DNA from: Stichopus chloronotus
Lineage: Eukaryota; Echinodermata; Holothuroidea; Aspidochirotida; Stichopodidae
Direction: 5' to 3'
Assembly: GCA_021234535.1 (NCBI GenBank)
Contig: CM037840.1
Coordinates: 9,092,643-9,156,642 of the forward strand
Length of the DNA stretch: 64,000 nt
Positions 49,331-61,999 of the stretch are shown in pieces. A model generated the notes under the pieces. It did not search any database, was not told the DNA's origin, and was given only the letters and a program-made list of their open reading frames with translations. A program made the position numbers and the translations under genes. Each line of letters starts with the position of its first letter. Position 1 is the stretch's first letter.

Positions 49331-51039
49331 AGTTTACGCAAGGTTACAACTTAGCTACATGTGTAACATAATGGTCCCCAAAATTGGGGGAACAAGTTAG
49401 GATATAATTTGAAAGCATATGATTATGGATTTGTATGACTATTAGGTTCCATCAACTTATTCAGAACTTGCTTTGGGGATTGAACTGGTTTCCATTTACA
49501 CTTGTTTCCATTTACACTGCCATCAAACGATATTGAGAGCACCTACTACCCCACTTTCTTTCAAATTACCAGCAAATGCCATGATTCGGGTGACATTGAA
49601 AAACGACTTGAAAAAAAAAAAAACATTTTACACCATGAAGATTGCATATGTGCAGAAATCTCTTGAATTTTGAATTGTTCTTCCAGTTTTGAAAAGCAAG
49701 GGTCATGCAGACTGCTCCGTTGCTATAAAGTATGACGTCAGTCGCATCAATCAGTACAGACGTTACAAAACGGTGTATCACTATACACCATGGAAGACAA
49801 TTCTGTATACTCTACCACTATGTAGTGTACAGTATGCAATGGTCCACTCTTTCAAAACCAGTTAGTACTGCACAGACAGCAGTAACCAGACTGCGGTGAA
49901 TCCAGAGGACAAAGTCCACTTCCTGTTGCATATTTTCTTTGGACTAATTCCTTACTTTTTTGTTTGGATAAGTTGACAATTATTAGTCAAACTATACAGT
50001 GATTGGGCCACATAAAACAACAAAAAAAAACAAAAAACAAATTGTGGTATGCCTGTAAATGAACAATAGGAAGCAAAGCCATAAGATATGACAATTGAAG
50101 TGAAAAAAAAAGAAAGAATTTGAAGCACTTGATTATCTGTGTGTGTGGAGTGTTCGTGTACAATTTACCATAGGCCTATAGTATAGGTACAGTATGCATG
50201 CAATAATTTAGAACTGATTTTATAGTGACAGGGAGGGGCAATTTTACACAATGATAAGACGCTGGCCGTTGAATTCACAAAATTCCACAAGATTTTGTCA
50301 CATCTGTTGAGTATAACACATACATTGATGGTTTATGATCAAACTAAGAGATACTGAAGATCTTATGTATACTTGAAAAAAATAGGGATATTAAAGATAT
50401 ATCATGTACTTCTTGAAAATCTGTGACCAAACACTTTTTACCACACAGCACTAAGCATAAGACAATTCCTGTTGAGAAAAACGTACAATTTCTCACAATG
50501 TTAAGAGACGTGAGGATAGATACTGCACATGACTAACGAGTCTAATTAGACTTATTGGCACGCAACAGTTTCCTTGACACAGGTAACAAAATGAACAATA
50601 TCAACTCAATGAGCCCGTTTAATTACTTCAGGACATGCGATGGTGAATCCAGAGAGGCCAAAATGAAAGTTTTGATAATAAAAGAAAAGAGTATGATCAA
50701 AGCATCCTGATGAAAACTGGGCTGTACTGTACGCCAAACTGAAAGATAAGGATTTTAGCACATGAATGAATCTGAACTTTCCACTGAAAAGGGAATTGAA
50801 GCAAATGTAAGTTGCCTAAAATGTCTTTCATTATGGACCATGACTACAGAGAGGTTTAGTTAGTGTGTTTAATTAGTTTCAAGGTAATTTAGTCAATTAT
50901 TTTGACCCTGACACGTATCCATGTAGCCACGGTAATGCTTGTCTGAAGAGGTTGTTAACGAAAAGGATAGGCACTGTACATGCATGTACTGTGTTGGATA
51001 TGGAACTACAGTGTTAGTCAATAGTGTACAATTTAGTAG

Positions 51040-51344
51040 TTAAAGGGCACATTGAGTTGATGTTAAGTCTACATGTGGTAGTTTTGAGCGATACAAAAAC
51101 ATGACAATAATTATAATTAGCATAATTAATGAAGTTTCACATCCAATAGTTATGAAAACTGTCAACATTTTTGAATTTTTTATCATGACCTGTTCTGCTT
51201 GGACATGTGCATGTGAATAAGTACTAATATGAAAAGTGTCTGGTCACAAATTTTCAAAAACAAATTACATCGTTTATTACCACTCGTTAATGTTTCACTG
51301 TGTGTGAAACTTTGGAATCCTCTTAGTTAGACCATTTATCATTT
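51040..51344 (+). repeat. Dispersed repeat family E, copy 2
   Basis: Begins TTAAAGGGCACATTGAG and matches 34186-34465 along its length. The block GTTATGAAAACTGTC to GAATTTTTTATC is shared with 57738-57774. Confidence 0.7.
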
Positions 51345-51689
51345 CATTTATTTTTATCGTAATGACCAATAATAACAATATTTACATATGTACAGTATTG
51401 TAGCAAACTACATTTTTGAAAGTTACGAAAGGAAGTACTCTAAAAACCTTGGTAGGCTTATGTGACAGAGCACTCCCTGTAAGAAGTACAAAAAGGAAAA
51501 GATGCACACTAACCTAAACAATTTACAGTGAACATAAGAGTGGTGAATGCTGCATGAAATAATTCATTAATCAATAATTTTCTATACATTGCTTGCAATA
51601 CTTACTTTTAAACCTAGAAATTGTTTTGCAGAGTTGGACTTCATTAGGGAGGGTATTCCAGATGGAGTACATTAATTAGGGAATGTTAT

Positions 51690-51800
51690 ACACACGTAAC
51701 CTTAACCTACACATAATTACCACATTGACTACAATCTAGGGATTGGCAATTGTGTGTGTGGGTATCTGATCTCATCCTTCTGTAATAGCCAGCCTATCAA
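51690..51800 (+). repeat. Dispersed repeat family B, copy 2
   Basis: Diverged copy: CGTAACCTTAACCTACACAT, GGCAATTGTGTGTGTG, TTCTGTAATAGCCAGCC. Confidence 0.6.
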
Positions 51801-53092
51801 CTAGCGAGCTACGAAATTCATCTGAAATTATATCCTTTTCCTTCCTACATTTTTAACTGGTTTGACAAAGCTTTTGCATATGGTGACCATAGGAGGTGAG
51901 AGGTTAGGCGCAACATACAGCTTACTATGACACCTGACCACACTGAACGTGGCACCCTGCATCAACAACTAAGGTTTGAGTCCTCGCTACACTGACACTA
52001 CTATACTACTGTACTGCAGTACATTACTGCACAAAGACGGACAGTACATTATTATACAGTACTGTACATGTTTTCACTGTAAACACGCTTGCCGATTAAT
52101 TGCAGTTTTATTAGTCATAGCTTTAGGAAATGGCACTGCGAACCCATCTTTCAACCGAGATAGTTTTAATCTGCTTAAAATCTCTCCTGTCGAGAAATTT
52201 AAAATAGTGGAAAGATAAAGGTTTCTCACTCTGACGGAGAATCTAGCAGTTTATCCATCTGTGGAGTTTGCATTCGGAATTTCGGAGGAATGAGCCCGGA
52301 GGCAGAGAGGGGGGAAAATGCAAGTGACCCTGTTTATCGTTAGTCACAGGATTTGGTTGTGACGGAAATGTCCCTAAAGAGAGAAATTATCTCATCCTCA
52401 GAAACAGGAAGTTTGATACAAAAGCTGTTTCCAATTTAGCGAAGCTGACCGCTTAAATGCAATTTACGTCCACTGGTGTTCAAAAGATTCTGATGTGTAG
52501 TACTAATAAGTCCGGTACACTATGAGAATTTGCCTACATGTAAAAGTAAAAGCAGGATGGGTTATCGTGAAAAACATTTTACATAACCTTCAGTGCAGTA
52601 TCTATACCCTACCACATTCGAACATTGATAAATGACTCATTTTGTTTTTCCTGTTTCTTGCTTTTCAAGACTGGCTGTCAAGTTAGTACAATGTATCTGC
52701 CCCTCAGTGATTCCTGTTTCCATTACATATGACAATTGCATCCAAAATATCATGTGAATGTTGCAAACATCCGACATGACATTTTGAAACAATAACAAAG
52801 GATGTATTGTTTACACATTATTGGGGTCACTTCTAACTAAATGTGTTGGTGACAACTGTACAGTACGTCAATTGTTACGACTGAACGACAATGAATAGCT
52901 TGGCCAAATGGATCGGCTATGCAACTTCCATATATATGGGCATGCACTGAACCCACACAAAATGGCACAATGATTTTTTACTACGACATTATGGGAACTG
53001 AACAAGAAATTTACTGGAGTGACCAAGAGTGGCTTCCCACAGTCACATTCTCTGACTCAAAAGGTCCCAATTGTACTACAGAGATCCCTCAA

Positions 53093-53404
53093 AGGGTAAA
53101 AAGGGTGTTTGTTTCAGAGAAAACATCCATATTTTTAAAACCAATGTTTGTGGACATAAAATGATATATTATTCAAAATCAGGAAGGACAGTAGCCTTCT
53201 TTTCGAGAAATAAGTTTCTTAAAGAAACCCAAACTTTTCAAAATTCAAATGATGCATCTTCCGATGCTCATCACATGCATAATGTTTTAGTCCTGAGATG
53301 AAGCTTTGGTAGATGTTTACTGATGAGACTGAATGATTTAAGAATGATTAATGCTATTTTCTTTTGTATGTCATGTTGATGTATTCTAAACACCCTATTT
53401 CCCT
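53093..53404 (+). mobile_element. TTAA-flanked element, good copy
   Basis: Left end AGGGTAAAAAGGGTGTTT, right end CACCCTATTTCCCT followed by TTAA (53405-53408). The internal sequence closely follows 1544-1889. Confidence 0.75.
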
Positions 53405-54399
53405 TTAAGGAGTGAACTTTCCAGGTAGAACTTCCCATATCCACTTCCACTGCTGGTCCATACTATATTACATAATCTGATGACTGAAATTCTAGATACA
53501 CACACCATGCAACAACTACAGTCAGATTTCGTCATTTCAAACAGCGAAGCCTTACTACCAAAATACTTTATGATCTCAAAGGTTACACCAATGTACCCTA
53601 ATGGTCTCCTACTTATTACTTAACCTGCCATTTTATACTCCCATACACTCACGTCACCCACATGCACTATACCACCATTGCCATGCTACCTCTATTACTG
53701 CCTTGCGATGATACCTAGAATATGACATTACAGTGCCACAAGGTCTGTAAATGATATATATTTCACCTTGAAGATTTCACACAGACTTCAATACAAGCAG
53801 AGTTGTATCACTCTTGTGTTCATTTTGTTTTTTGGGGGGGTATTTCATACATCATGGCATCAGGAAAATATCAGGAAATGGATTGAACAGGATTGATATT
53901 GTTAATGTGATTTATTCTACTTATCTTCTAAGATCACAATATTTACTACATGCTCATCCTTTATTGCTAAAGACAGGAAATTCATGAAGCTACTGTAATT
54001 CAATTTGCCATGTGGTAGTTTACTGTACACTAATGTATCCTCGTACGAATTGCTGCCAAGTGAACAAGCCTCGCGATAGCCGACAATAGTATAATGTCAG
54101 GTACTGTGCTGTAAATCTTTATGGTTCAGGGACCATAAAGAGAGCCAACATTAATGAATTGACAAAGAACATAGTACAAGCAAATTGTGTGGGTACACGC
54201 AACCCACACACTCCTACTCACCACGTTTTGAAAAAGTACCACCTGGTTTCCGTGCTTTGTCCCCATGAAAATTGTCATTCTTGTTCTTCCGGATGTTTAA
54301 CAGCGATCTCACAAGAAGATAACACAGCACTAAAATGTGCCCTTCCAAAAAATCTAAGGACATTGCATTAGGGGAGCAGTAGGTAGTAACTATGTTACT

Positions 54400-57300
54400 A
54401 TGACCTAGTGTCTGACAGTGTTGTGTTATAATGTTATAATATACAATAAGGTAATAAAAGGCTAATGAGAGTGTGGGACTAATGTGAATTGGTTACTTGT
54501 CTGTTATCTAATAACAAAACTTCTCATCTGGACTCTCTTCAAAAGTGCATGAACAATAACAATATTTCAGTTTTAAGTCCTATCACTCCCATTTTCTGAG
54601 AGTAAATTTGTAAGCATTCTAGAGAGATCCTGTGGGAATCCATTAAGACTATGTGACCCGTGTTAGCCGCGGCAAGCAAACGTGTTCAACTCTCCATATC
54701 TCTGCGGGTTAATCTGAAAGATCCTTTCCAATTCTGAGCAAAAGATGAAACCAACTTTTATTCCAGACACTGAAAGATATCAAATTAGTTCAGGGATAAG
54801 AGCAAGGTAGACTCAAAATTAATCTCTGGAGTTCTGTTTGCTTCAATTGTTATTCACAAAAGACCACCACGGCCTTGACGACCAGTTCATTGGTTCTGCC
54901 CTCTCCTTTTCACCTTCAATCAACTCCCTGCTTCAAATCACTATTCTATCTAAAGGAAATGCAAATCTGGTGGAATTACACAAATAAACAACCTTTCCAG
55001 CCAGCTGTAAAAGAAAATTTGCATTAACCAGTAAAGCTCCTTAAGTTGACAAATGTTAAAGAATCTCCTTTGTCCAGGCACAGAGGAATTACTTCAAAAT
55101 GGTCTTTGTTGTTAAGCTGAAAATAATGACTGTATGTGTGATTTCCAAGTACATTCATTTGACCTTAAAACGGGGGAGGGGGACGAAAATTGATTGCAAA
55201 TTTGAAGAAAAGTACAAAGTCTGCTATGATGCATTAACATTAAATCATATACCAGCTTGCAACTTGAAAGGCTAGTCAACATCTCCAAGTTTAAAGGAAC
55301 AGACTTCACATTTGAACCTTACATTCAGGCATCAGAATCCCCAGCAATGAAAGTTACGGAGGGGATCAAGAGGGACCAGTAATTAAAGGCTACTTGCTTA
55401 AATATTTACTAATACAAAAGCAAACGAGGAGGCTAAACGTTACATACGATACAAACACGATGAAAATTAACGATAACTGGGAAGATTGCGCACTGCCCTA
55501 TTAAAGGGGTTGCCTAATAACTACAAGTATAGGCTAATGGAAAAACTTTGCAGCGGCATGGTAGGGTATCTGTCCATGGCACGCCGCACCAAACGAAAAA
55601 TTCTAACGCAAATTACTCGAGGAAGCAATGGAGTAAATAGATAGGATTAACTACGCTATAAAAGTACAAAATCTGGCAACAAAAAACAAGAGTACTTAAG
55701 GTTTTCAAGCCAGCCACCTTTGCAAGAGGCAAGAAAACAGCTTAGCTTTGGAAATTGCATGTGAGGCACTCGAGCCAAAGGCAAACGAAAAAAAGGCAAA
55801 CGGCCAAGCGAGCTAGGCCTTAGAGGGCACAATGATAGAATTATTTTCAAGGACGATTTGAGCATAGGTCAAATGTATGCATTAAAGAGGCAAGGGATAA
55901 GTCTATGGTGTGAATTGAAGTGTTCTTGGTTTAGGCATGCATAGATGCAACTGGTAATTTTGTCATGTGCAATGTCCATATTTGTGAATCTGTGAAGCTT
56001 TGGATCAAGGCAGGGATTTCAGAACCAAGCCACGATGTAGTGGATCTAGTCCTCGGTGTGAGCACTACTGTACCACATACTGTACACTGTGCAATTAGCA
56101 ACTGCCAGACAACAGATCGTAGGTCATCAGTACCATAATCCATGTGACAGATTTGAGAGTAAAACATTTTTTTTTTTTTTTCTAATTCACCTTTTATGAA
56201 ATTACATTTCTAATATTGAGACTGTAATGCAATCCTTCCTGATGACTTCCTGCACATTGAATAATATCATTCACTCCAATGGTGCCTGGATAAATAAGAA
56301 AAGGATACATCCAAACAAATTTGACAGTTCAACTTGTAAATTGAGATTGACAATCATGGGAACCTGCCTTTCCTTTTTGACTTTGAGACACCCACAGAGA
56401 TTTTGAAAGAGTGACGCTCAAAAATCTGTCACTGCACCTTTCATTTCTGCAGTATAGTGGGCCACTTCATCATCAAAAGGGTGAAATGCTGGCCAATAAC
56501 CTGTTACAAACTGACTTCCCCAAGAGACAACTATCATTTGCTACAGTGCCATATTTCAAGTAGCTCCACGTACAAATCCCATGTACAGTAAAGACAATAT
56601 CTTCAAGCATGGAGCTCCATATACTTTAAAGCAAATTTGACAGAGTCAAATTTAGCATCTATTGAGCAGTGAACAGAATGTGAACTTTGCCAGGGAAGGT
56701 GATCAGTGGAGTGCATACTAAGATTCGTCCTGAATGCTTCAATGGAAAGAGAAAGCCTTATTCGTCACTTCTTAAAAGTACGTGTATGCTGTACTGGTCG
56801 CATACATTTTGAACGCTGTCCAATGCTACTGCTACTTGTCTTTGCTCAAGTCATGCAGTGACTACAGTAGGGCGGTGACATTCAAACCCTGTATTGTATG
56901 CATACAATTATAGCACCATGTGCAGTGACGAAGTTTAGTGGTAGTCCAGGCGGACAACCATGTTTTGGTTCAACGTTGTCCTTCAGACAACAAATTCTGT
57001 TAGTGCTGGAATCAAATTTAGACTATACTTGCAATATCTGACACATTATGTGATCAAATGTGGTGATGGATTGCTAATAGCACAATGCAAGTGTGATACT
57101 GGTATGCCAACCTGGAAATACGTAAGTCAGGCAGCATTTTTGACAGGGCAACTAAAGTTTGAGAAAGACAACCGCATTTCACATGTTAGTTGTCCCTTGG
57201 ACAACCAGCTGAAAATGCTTCAACTTCATCACTGCTGTGCCATGAATATTCATAAGTTGACTAGCTGTCAAATTCCAATGGTTGGAGATACAGTATTTGT

Positions 57301-57640
57301 AAGAACAATGGACAAGTGACCTCTCTTATTCACATAATGTCTGCAGCTCTTATGGACGTAACACTTAACCCTGAAAGTAACGCTGATCGCTGATTGGCTA
57401 CAATGTCACGGCTACATAAATAACGGTTATTGTTCTGTGAAGTATGTTTTGTTTGGAATGACTTTGTTGATACAAATCTCAGCCACTTGACAGGCTTAGT
57501 GACAACATGAGCAGCACCTTTCCATATCAAGTTTTGTTTACAAAGGATAAAATATGTGCAATAACTTCCTGCATTGATGTAACAGCAACAGAGAAGCACA
57601 GTGAACCAAGAAGACCTGCAAGAAGATTAACTGCCTTAAA
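54400..57640. other. No gene recognised
   Basis: Mostly AT-rich non-coding sequence. 55430-55860 is locally CpG-richer and contains a fragment (about 55800-55915) of the hairpin family at 31746. The 119-codon plus frame at 56960-57319 shows no family features. Confidence 0.5.
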
Positions 57641-57781
57641 GGAGGCACACTGAGGTTATATTTGATAAATGTCAAAGGATTGAGAAGGGTACATCCACAG
57701 GACAATGTTTATAATTAGTCAACTTTCAAGCCACCAGTTAATGAAAACTGTCGATATGTTTGAATTTTTTATCCTGGTGCA

Positions 57782-57938
57782 CAGGGTTGTTTGATTTTAA
57801 TCAAGCTGATTTAAATCATGATAAAAATCATGATTTTTACGAAGAAAAAATCATTTCAATCAATTTTGATTTAAATTGATATATTTGATTTAAATCACTG
57901 ATTTAAATCAGGATTTTTCAAAAAAATAGACAACCCTG
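57782..57938. mobile_element. hAT-like miniature element with CAGGGTTGT ends
   Basis: Starts CAGGGTTGTTTG and ends ACAACCCTG, 157 bases. The interior is a self-complementary series of GATTTAAATC and ATCATGATTT words that folds into a long hairpin. The CAGGG termini are typical of hAT elements. The flanking 8-mers match only partly (CTGGTGCA and CCCTAGCA). It is inserted within a repeat related to family E. Confidence 0.7.
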
Positions 57939-58285
57939 CCCTAGCATATACTATGCTGGCTGTCTGCATGTTGGTAAGTGCTAATCAAGAAAGCAAATTG
58001 AATTGCTGCATATTCACTCACTGTAAATTGGCATGTGACACACCAGGATTCTCTCACAGTAGTTTGACCATCCATCAATTACGTGAAGGAAACTTGACAG
58101 GCTCAAAGAGCCCCCCTCAAAGCAGTGGCTTTGCATTGGGACACTTACCCCCCAAAAGATTGTCACCGATAACACAAAATCTATCTCAAGAATGTCTTTC
58201 TTATATTCCACCACTGGGCAAACGGTATCACTGAGTGATAACTTAGGCATAAACCTGATTTTCTAGCAAACGTCTACCGGATAAT

Positions 58286-58449
58286 CCCCACAACTCACTG
58301 GTGTGGGTATTCACGAGTGACTATACTTACCCGGCGAGCTAGGCCTTCTAGGGTGCGGTGTCAGAATTGACTGCGAGGTCAGTTTGAGCATAGGGTCAAA
58401 TGATGCAGTAGTGTGGCAAGGGGTAAGTATATGTCTACCATGTGAATTT
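58286..58449 (+). mobile_element. Hairpin element copy with a deleted left arm
   Basis: Shares both outer flanks, the loop and the right arm with 31746-31930. The left arm is cut after TATACTTACC and replaced by CGGCGAGCTAGGCC. Confidence 0.7.
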
Positions 58450-60259
58450 TGCCTTTTTCATAAATCCCCATGGAAACCACTGTTCCAAATTCAACCTGGC
58501 AATGGCATGATAAACAACAGATTCATTCGCAGATAACCCTATCATGCATTACCTGTGCTTTATTGTACTCACATGTATACAACACACTAGAGGGCACATA
58601 CAAGTGAAACGGGAGCCACCGCAGTCAAGTTAGAACAACAGAAGCTAATCCTATGGGCTAATCCAGTCGGTGTTCCCTGGAGTTTATTGTGACTTTGTCA
58701 TGGAAAGTCTCTTCCAAAAATGCAACACGGACAGGTGCAAATTTCTTGAATTTAATCCTTAAGTTTCAGACAGAAGTTGGGGAAAAAAGCTCAATATGGC
58801 ATTTTACAGTCACAATGGTTCGTAAAATTCTCAGTGACACACACGAATGACAGCTTTATGAAACTGTATCAGGCGTTTAACATGAACCGTTCCACTTATC
58901 TGAAATGCAGCACCTGTTCTTCAAATAATGCACCATATGGACGTACCAGTTTTATGTATGATACTTTCTGATGCTGTCCAGAAACCATAACCATGAAAAC
59001 TGTGACGTTCTATGGAAGATCTATATGGAACTGCTAAATTAACTGAGAAAAGGTAAATTATGTGTTTATCACGAAGCTGTGATCCACTAAAATGGCAAAT
59101 GTTCTGACTTAATACTGAACTGTGAGATTTGAGAATAAATACTGTGTAAAGGTTTCTGATCGGAGAGGAAAGGTAGGGCCATAGTTTACATTTCGGATGA
59201 AAGTGAAAACACATTAAAAAGAGAAAAAAACAACTGAGTGAGATATTCTACAAAGTGATCAGAAATTTGAGTGAACATCCGACATTCCCAAATACCTATC
59301 ACTGGTAATCTGTTGTATACAGTAGAAGAGTTGTCCTCTACACTGTGAAATTTCTTTTTTTATTCCATAATAAGTCACACTCCATATGCAACAACTTTAA
59401 ATGTCAAAGGTCTCTCCCATGGTCCACTAACTATGGCAATCTGCTGTCAGAAAATAGGAAGACCATAAGCATGTTAGGAGCGATAAAGTTCCTTCCTTTG
59501 TGTCTTTGCGTGAGAGGTGGACTGAAATGTTGGTTGTGTGGATGCATCTAGATGTGTGGTGGGTTGCCATAAACATTACACCAGCTGTCTCCTGTAAATG
59601 TCACATTATGGGCCAGACTCAAAGGTTACCAGCTACTATTGGCACAGCAGCAAAGGAAGAAGCGGTTGCCATGGAGCTGGCACGGTTTGGGCAGGAATTC
59701 TTTTTTACTCCTATCTTCTTGTACTGCTCTCATCTGCTCAACTCCCTGATGTATCTCACACATTTTTTGAGAGCAGTACCCTCGGTCAGTTACTGCCTTG
59801 CAATCCCTCCCCTTCTACACCCAATTCCTCCCCCACCCCCTTATATCCTCCTTCCACACCTACCACTCTGAAAGCAAATATGAACTTGAAATGATTCTGA
59901 AATGATACTTCATCTTTTGACGATCTCAAATTTCCTGTCCATCTGTTGTGGACAGGAAGCATCTCCTTTGCAAGGGTTTTACATGTGTACAGTTTGTGTG
60001 CACTATAGCTACCTATCTTGATTTTCATTTTGTGGTCAATTCACAATCAGCAAAGATGCCTGTTTTCTCTTAAAAAGATTTCTTCTACATGTTAAAAAGT
60101 CTACTAAAAGGCTGATATAGAACAATGCCTTTGCAGGATTCGTGCAACTCTGTGGTCAACTGATACGAAATGTGAAAAATAATGAACCTTGTGTAACCAT
60201 GGCGATAAAAAAAGGGGTAAACAACAAACATAAATGTTATTGTTTTAGCAGATTTGTTT

Positions 60260-60700
60260 AACACCTTATCCCTTTGGACCCCAAAAGAATTTCATTGGCA
60301 AAGATCACTGACGAAATTCTGTGGACGCGATCTGGGTCAACGACACCAACTTGCTTTCGCTCTGAAAACTGCGGAATTAAGGACAAAATCCCCGGAGACA
60401 AATCTAGAGTTTAATCCTTGATGCTGCCAAACGTCATCTCTTCTGAGTTCCTTCATTCATTTCCTGTTGGAGCCATCCACAGCCACACAGCTTGAAGCAA
60501 ACGTACTGGATGAATCCTGCCTGGGGAATTTCATCCAGGGGAAAAGTCTCGTTGCAAACTTTTTGCTGTCGTACTTTACTGTCGAGAATCTCCATGGAGT
60601 CCAGACATGTTGCTCTCGTTAATTTCATAATTTCTGCATTGTTGTGTCTAGCTTGAAAAGGACAAACTTTGGATCTAGTCAACCCACATAAACAAACAAA
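60260..60700 (-). other. CpG-richer unexplained segment
   Basis: A protein-like minus-strand frame runs to a stop at 60434 (text such as TCLDSMEILDSKVRQQ and FPLDEIPQAGFIQYVC). The sequence from 60280 to 60430 has raised CpG content. No domain or splice structure was assigned. It may be a repeat or an exon. Confidence 0.25.
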
Positions 60701-61840
60701 GTGCATGGTTGTACAATGTTACTGTTACTGCAGGCAAATTGTAAAACCATTAATTGTAATGGATTCCAGATTTATCTTGGAACAATAGTCTGTAACATGT
60801 TAGGATCAACACTTCCACCATGGCTTACCCTCGTAATGACCTTCCATGGAAAGCACCCCTAGAGACAAGCCTCTGGTTTGAAACGTACAGGTGATGGACT
60901 GACCTACAGTGGTACTGTGGAGAGAGAACTGAAGGCTCACTGTACAACATCCATGTAGCTATGTGTGGACAGTACATTGTCCAGACTGATGATACCACTT
61001 TCAAAACCAATAAACATCAGCCCTGGTTGGATACAGATAAAGCTAGTACAAATACCTTTTCTCAAGGAAAATGTCTATTCAGTGGAAGGTAAAATATGTT
61101 CTAAAACACAGCCAAACACTGAGGACTGCTCAAAAATTTTGAGGTTCCTTGTACTGTGATTAACTTATACTAAAAACAAAAGGTCACAGTATGTTACTGC
61201 TATCAGCTCATGGAGACATTTTTTCTCAGTATAATTACAAACTCAGCAAGTTTTTCTAACAAAAATTTTTGACAATGCATGCACTATGCATTATAAACTT
61301 GCTAACTTAATAAAATTTGATATTAATCATGAAAATTATATTCTGGCAGCATTATGTTTTCCTAAGCTTGCAGATTCATATGGTGACCTTAAACTCTGGC
61401 TGATTTTCTTTCGAACTATCATGCTTTGCATGCATTACCATCGACCATCCCCAGTTCCACACAGGACACAGGTACTGCTCACGTCATCTTAAAATTCAAT
61501 TTTTGCTGCATAATTTCTAAAAGCATCTCCAAGAACTAAAAAAACTTAAAAAAATGTTTAGCATATTACAACATACCTATGTAAATATGGACACATTTTC
61601 AAATGTCTGCAGGTAGCCATGTTCAGAAAATTGAATGGCAGTCCTTAAGGTAACCATTTCACTATTTTTAGTTGTAGGTACTGAAATTTAAGTGGTTTTT
61701 AGTAACACTTTTGTATAAATGAAGAGAGAATAAAGGACAGAAAAAAAAAATACATACCAACAAGAACTGTTTTCACATTCTAGATTATTTATAACATATT
61801 TAACATATGTTCATGTATGCATGTATGTTCTCTGCCACAG

Positions 61841-61986
61841 GTTCCCCAAAACTTCTTGGTGTGGGAATTAACTGGCGACGTACTCACCTCATATAACCTA
61901 CGCATTACCATATTGACTACATGGTCTAGTACAGGCCTGGCAATTGTGTGTGGGCATATCTGGCCACCATCCTTCCATAACTGCCA
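61841..61986 (+). repeat. Dispersed repeat family B, copy 3
   Basis: TCCCCAAAACTTCTTGGTG, ACTCACCTCATATAACCTA, GGCAATTGTGTGTGGG and CTTCCATAACTGCCAGG in the same order as at 23066-23212. Confidence 0.75.
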
Positions 61987-61999
61987 GGATGCCACGCAT

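Noticed and set aside
56960..57319. 119-codon plus-strand frame
   Set aside because: No recognisable domain and no supporting splice sites or polyadenylation signal.
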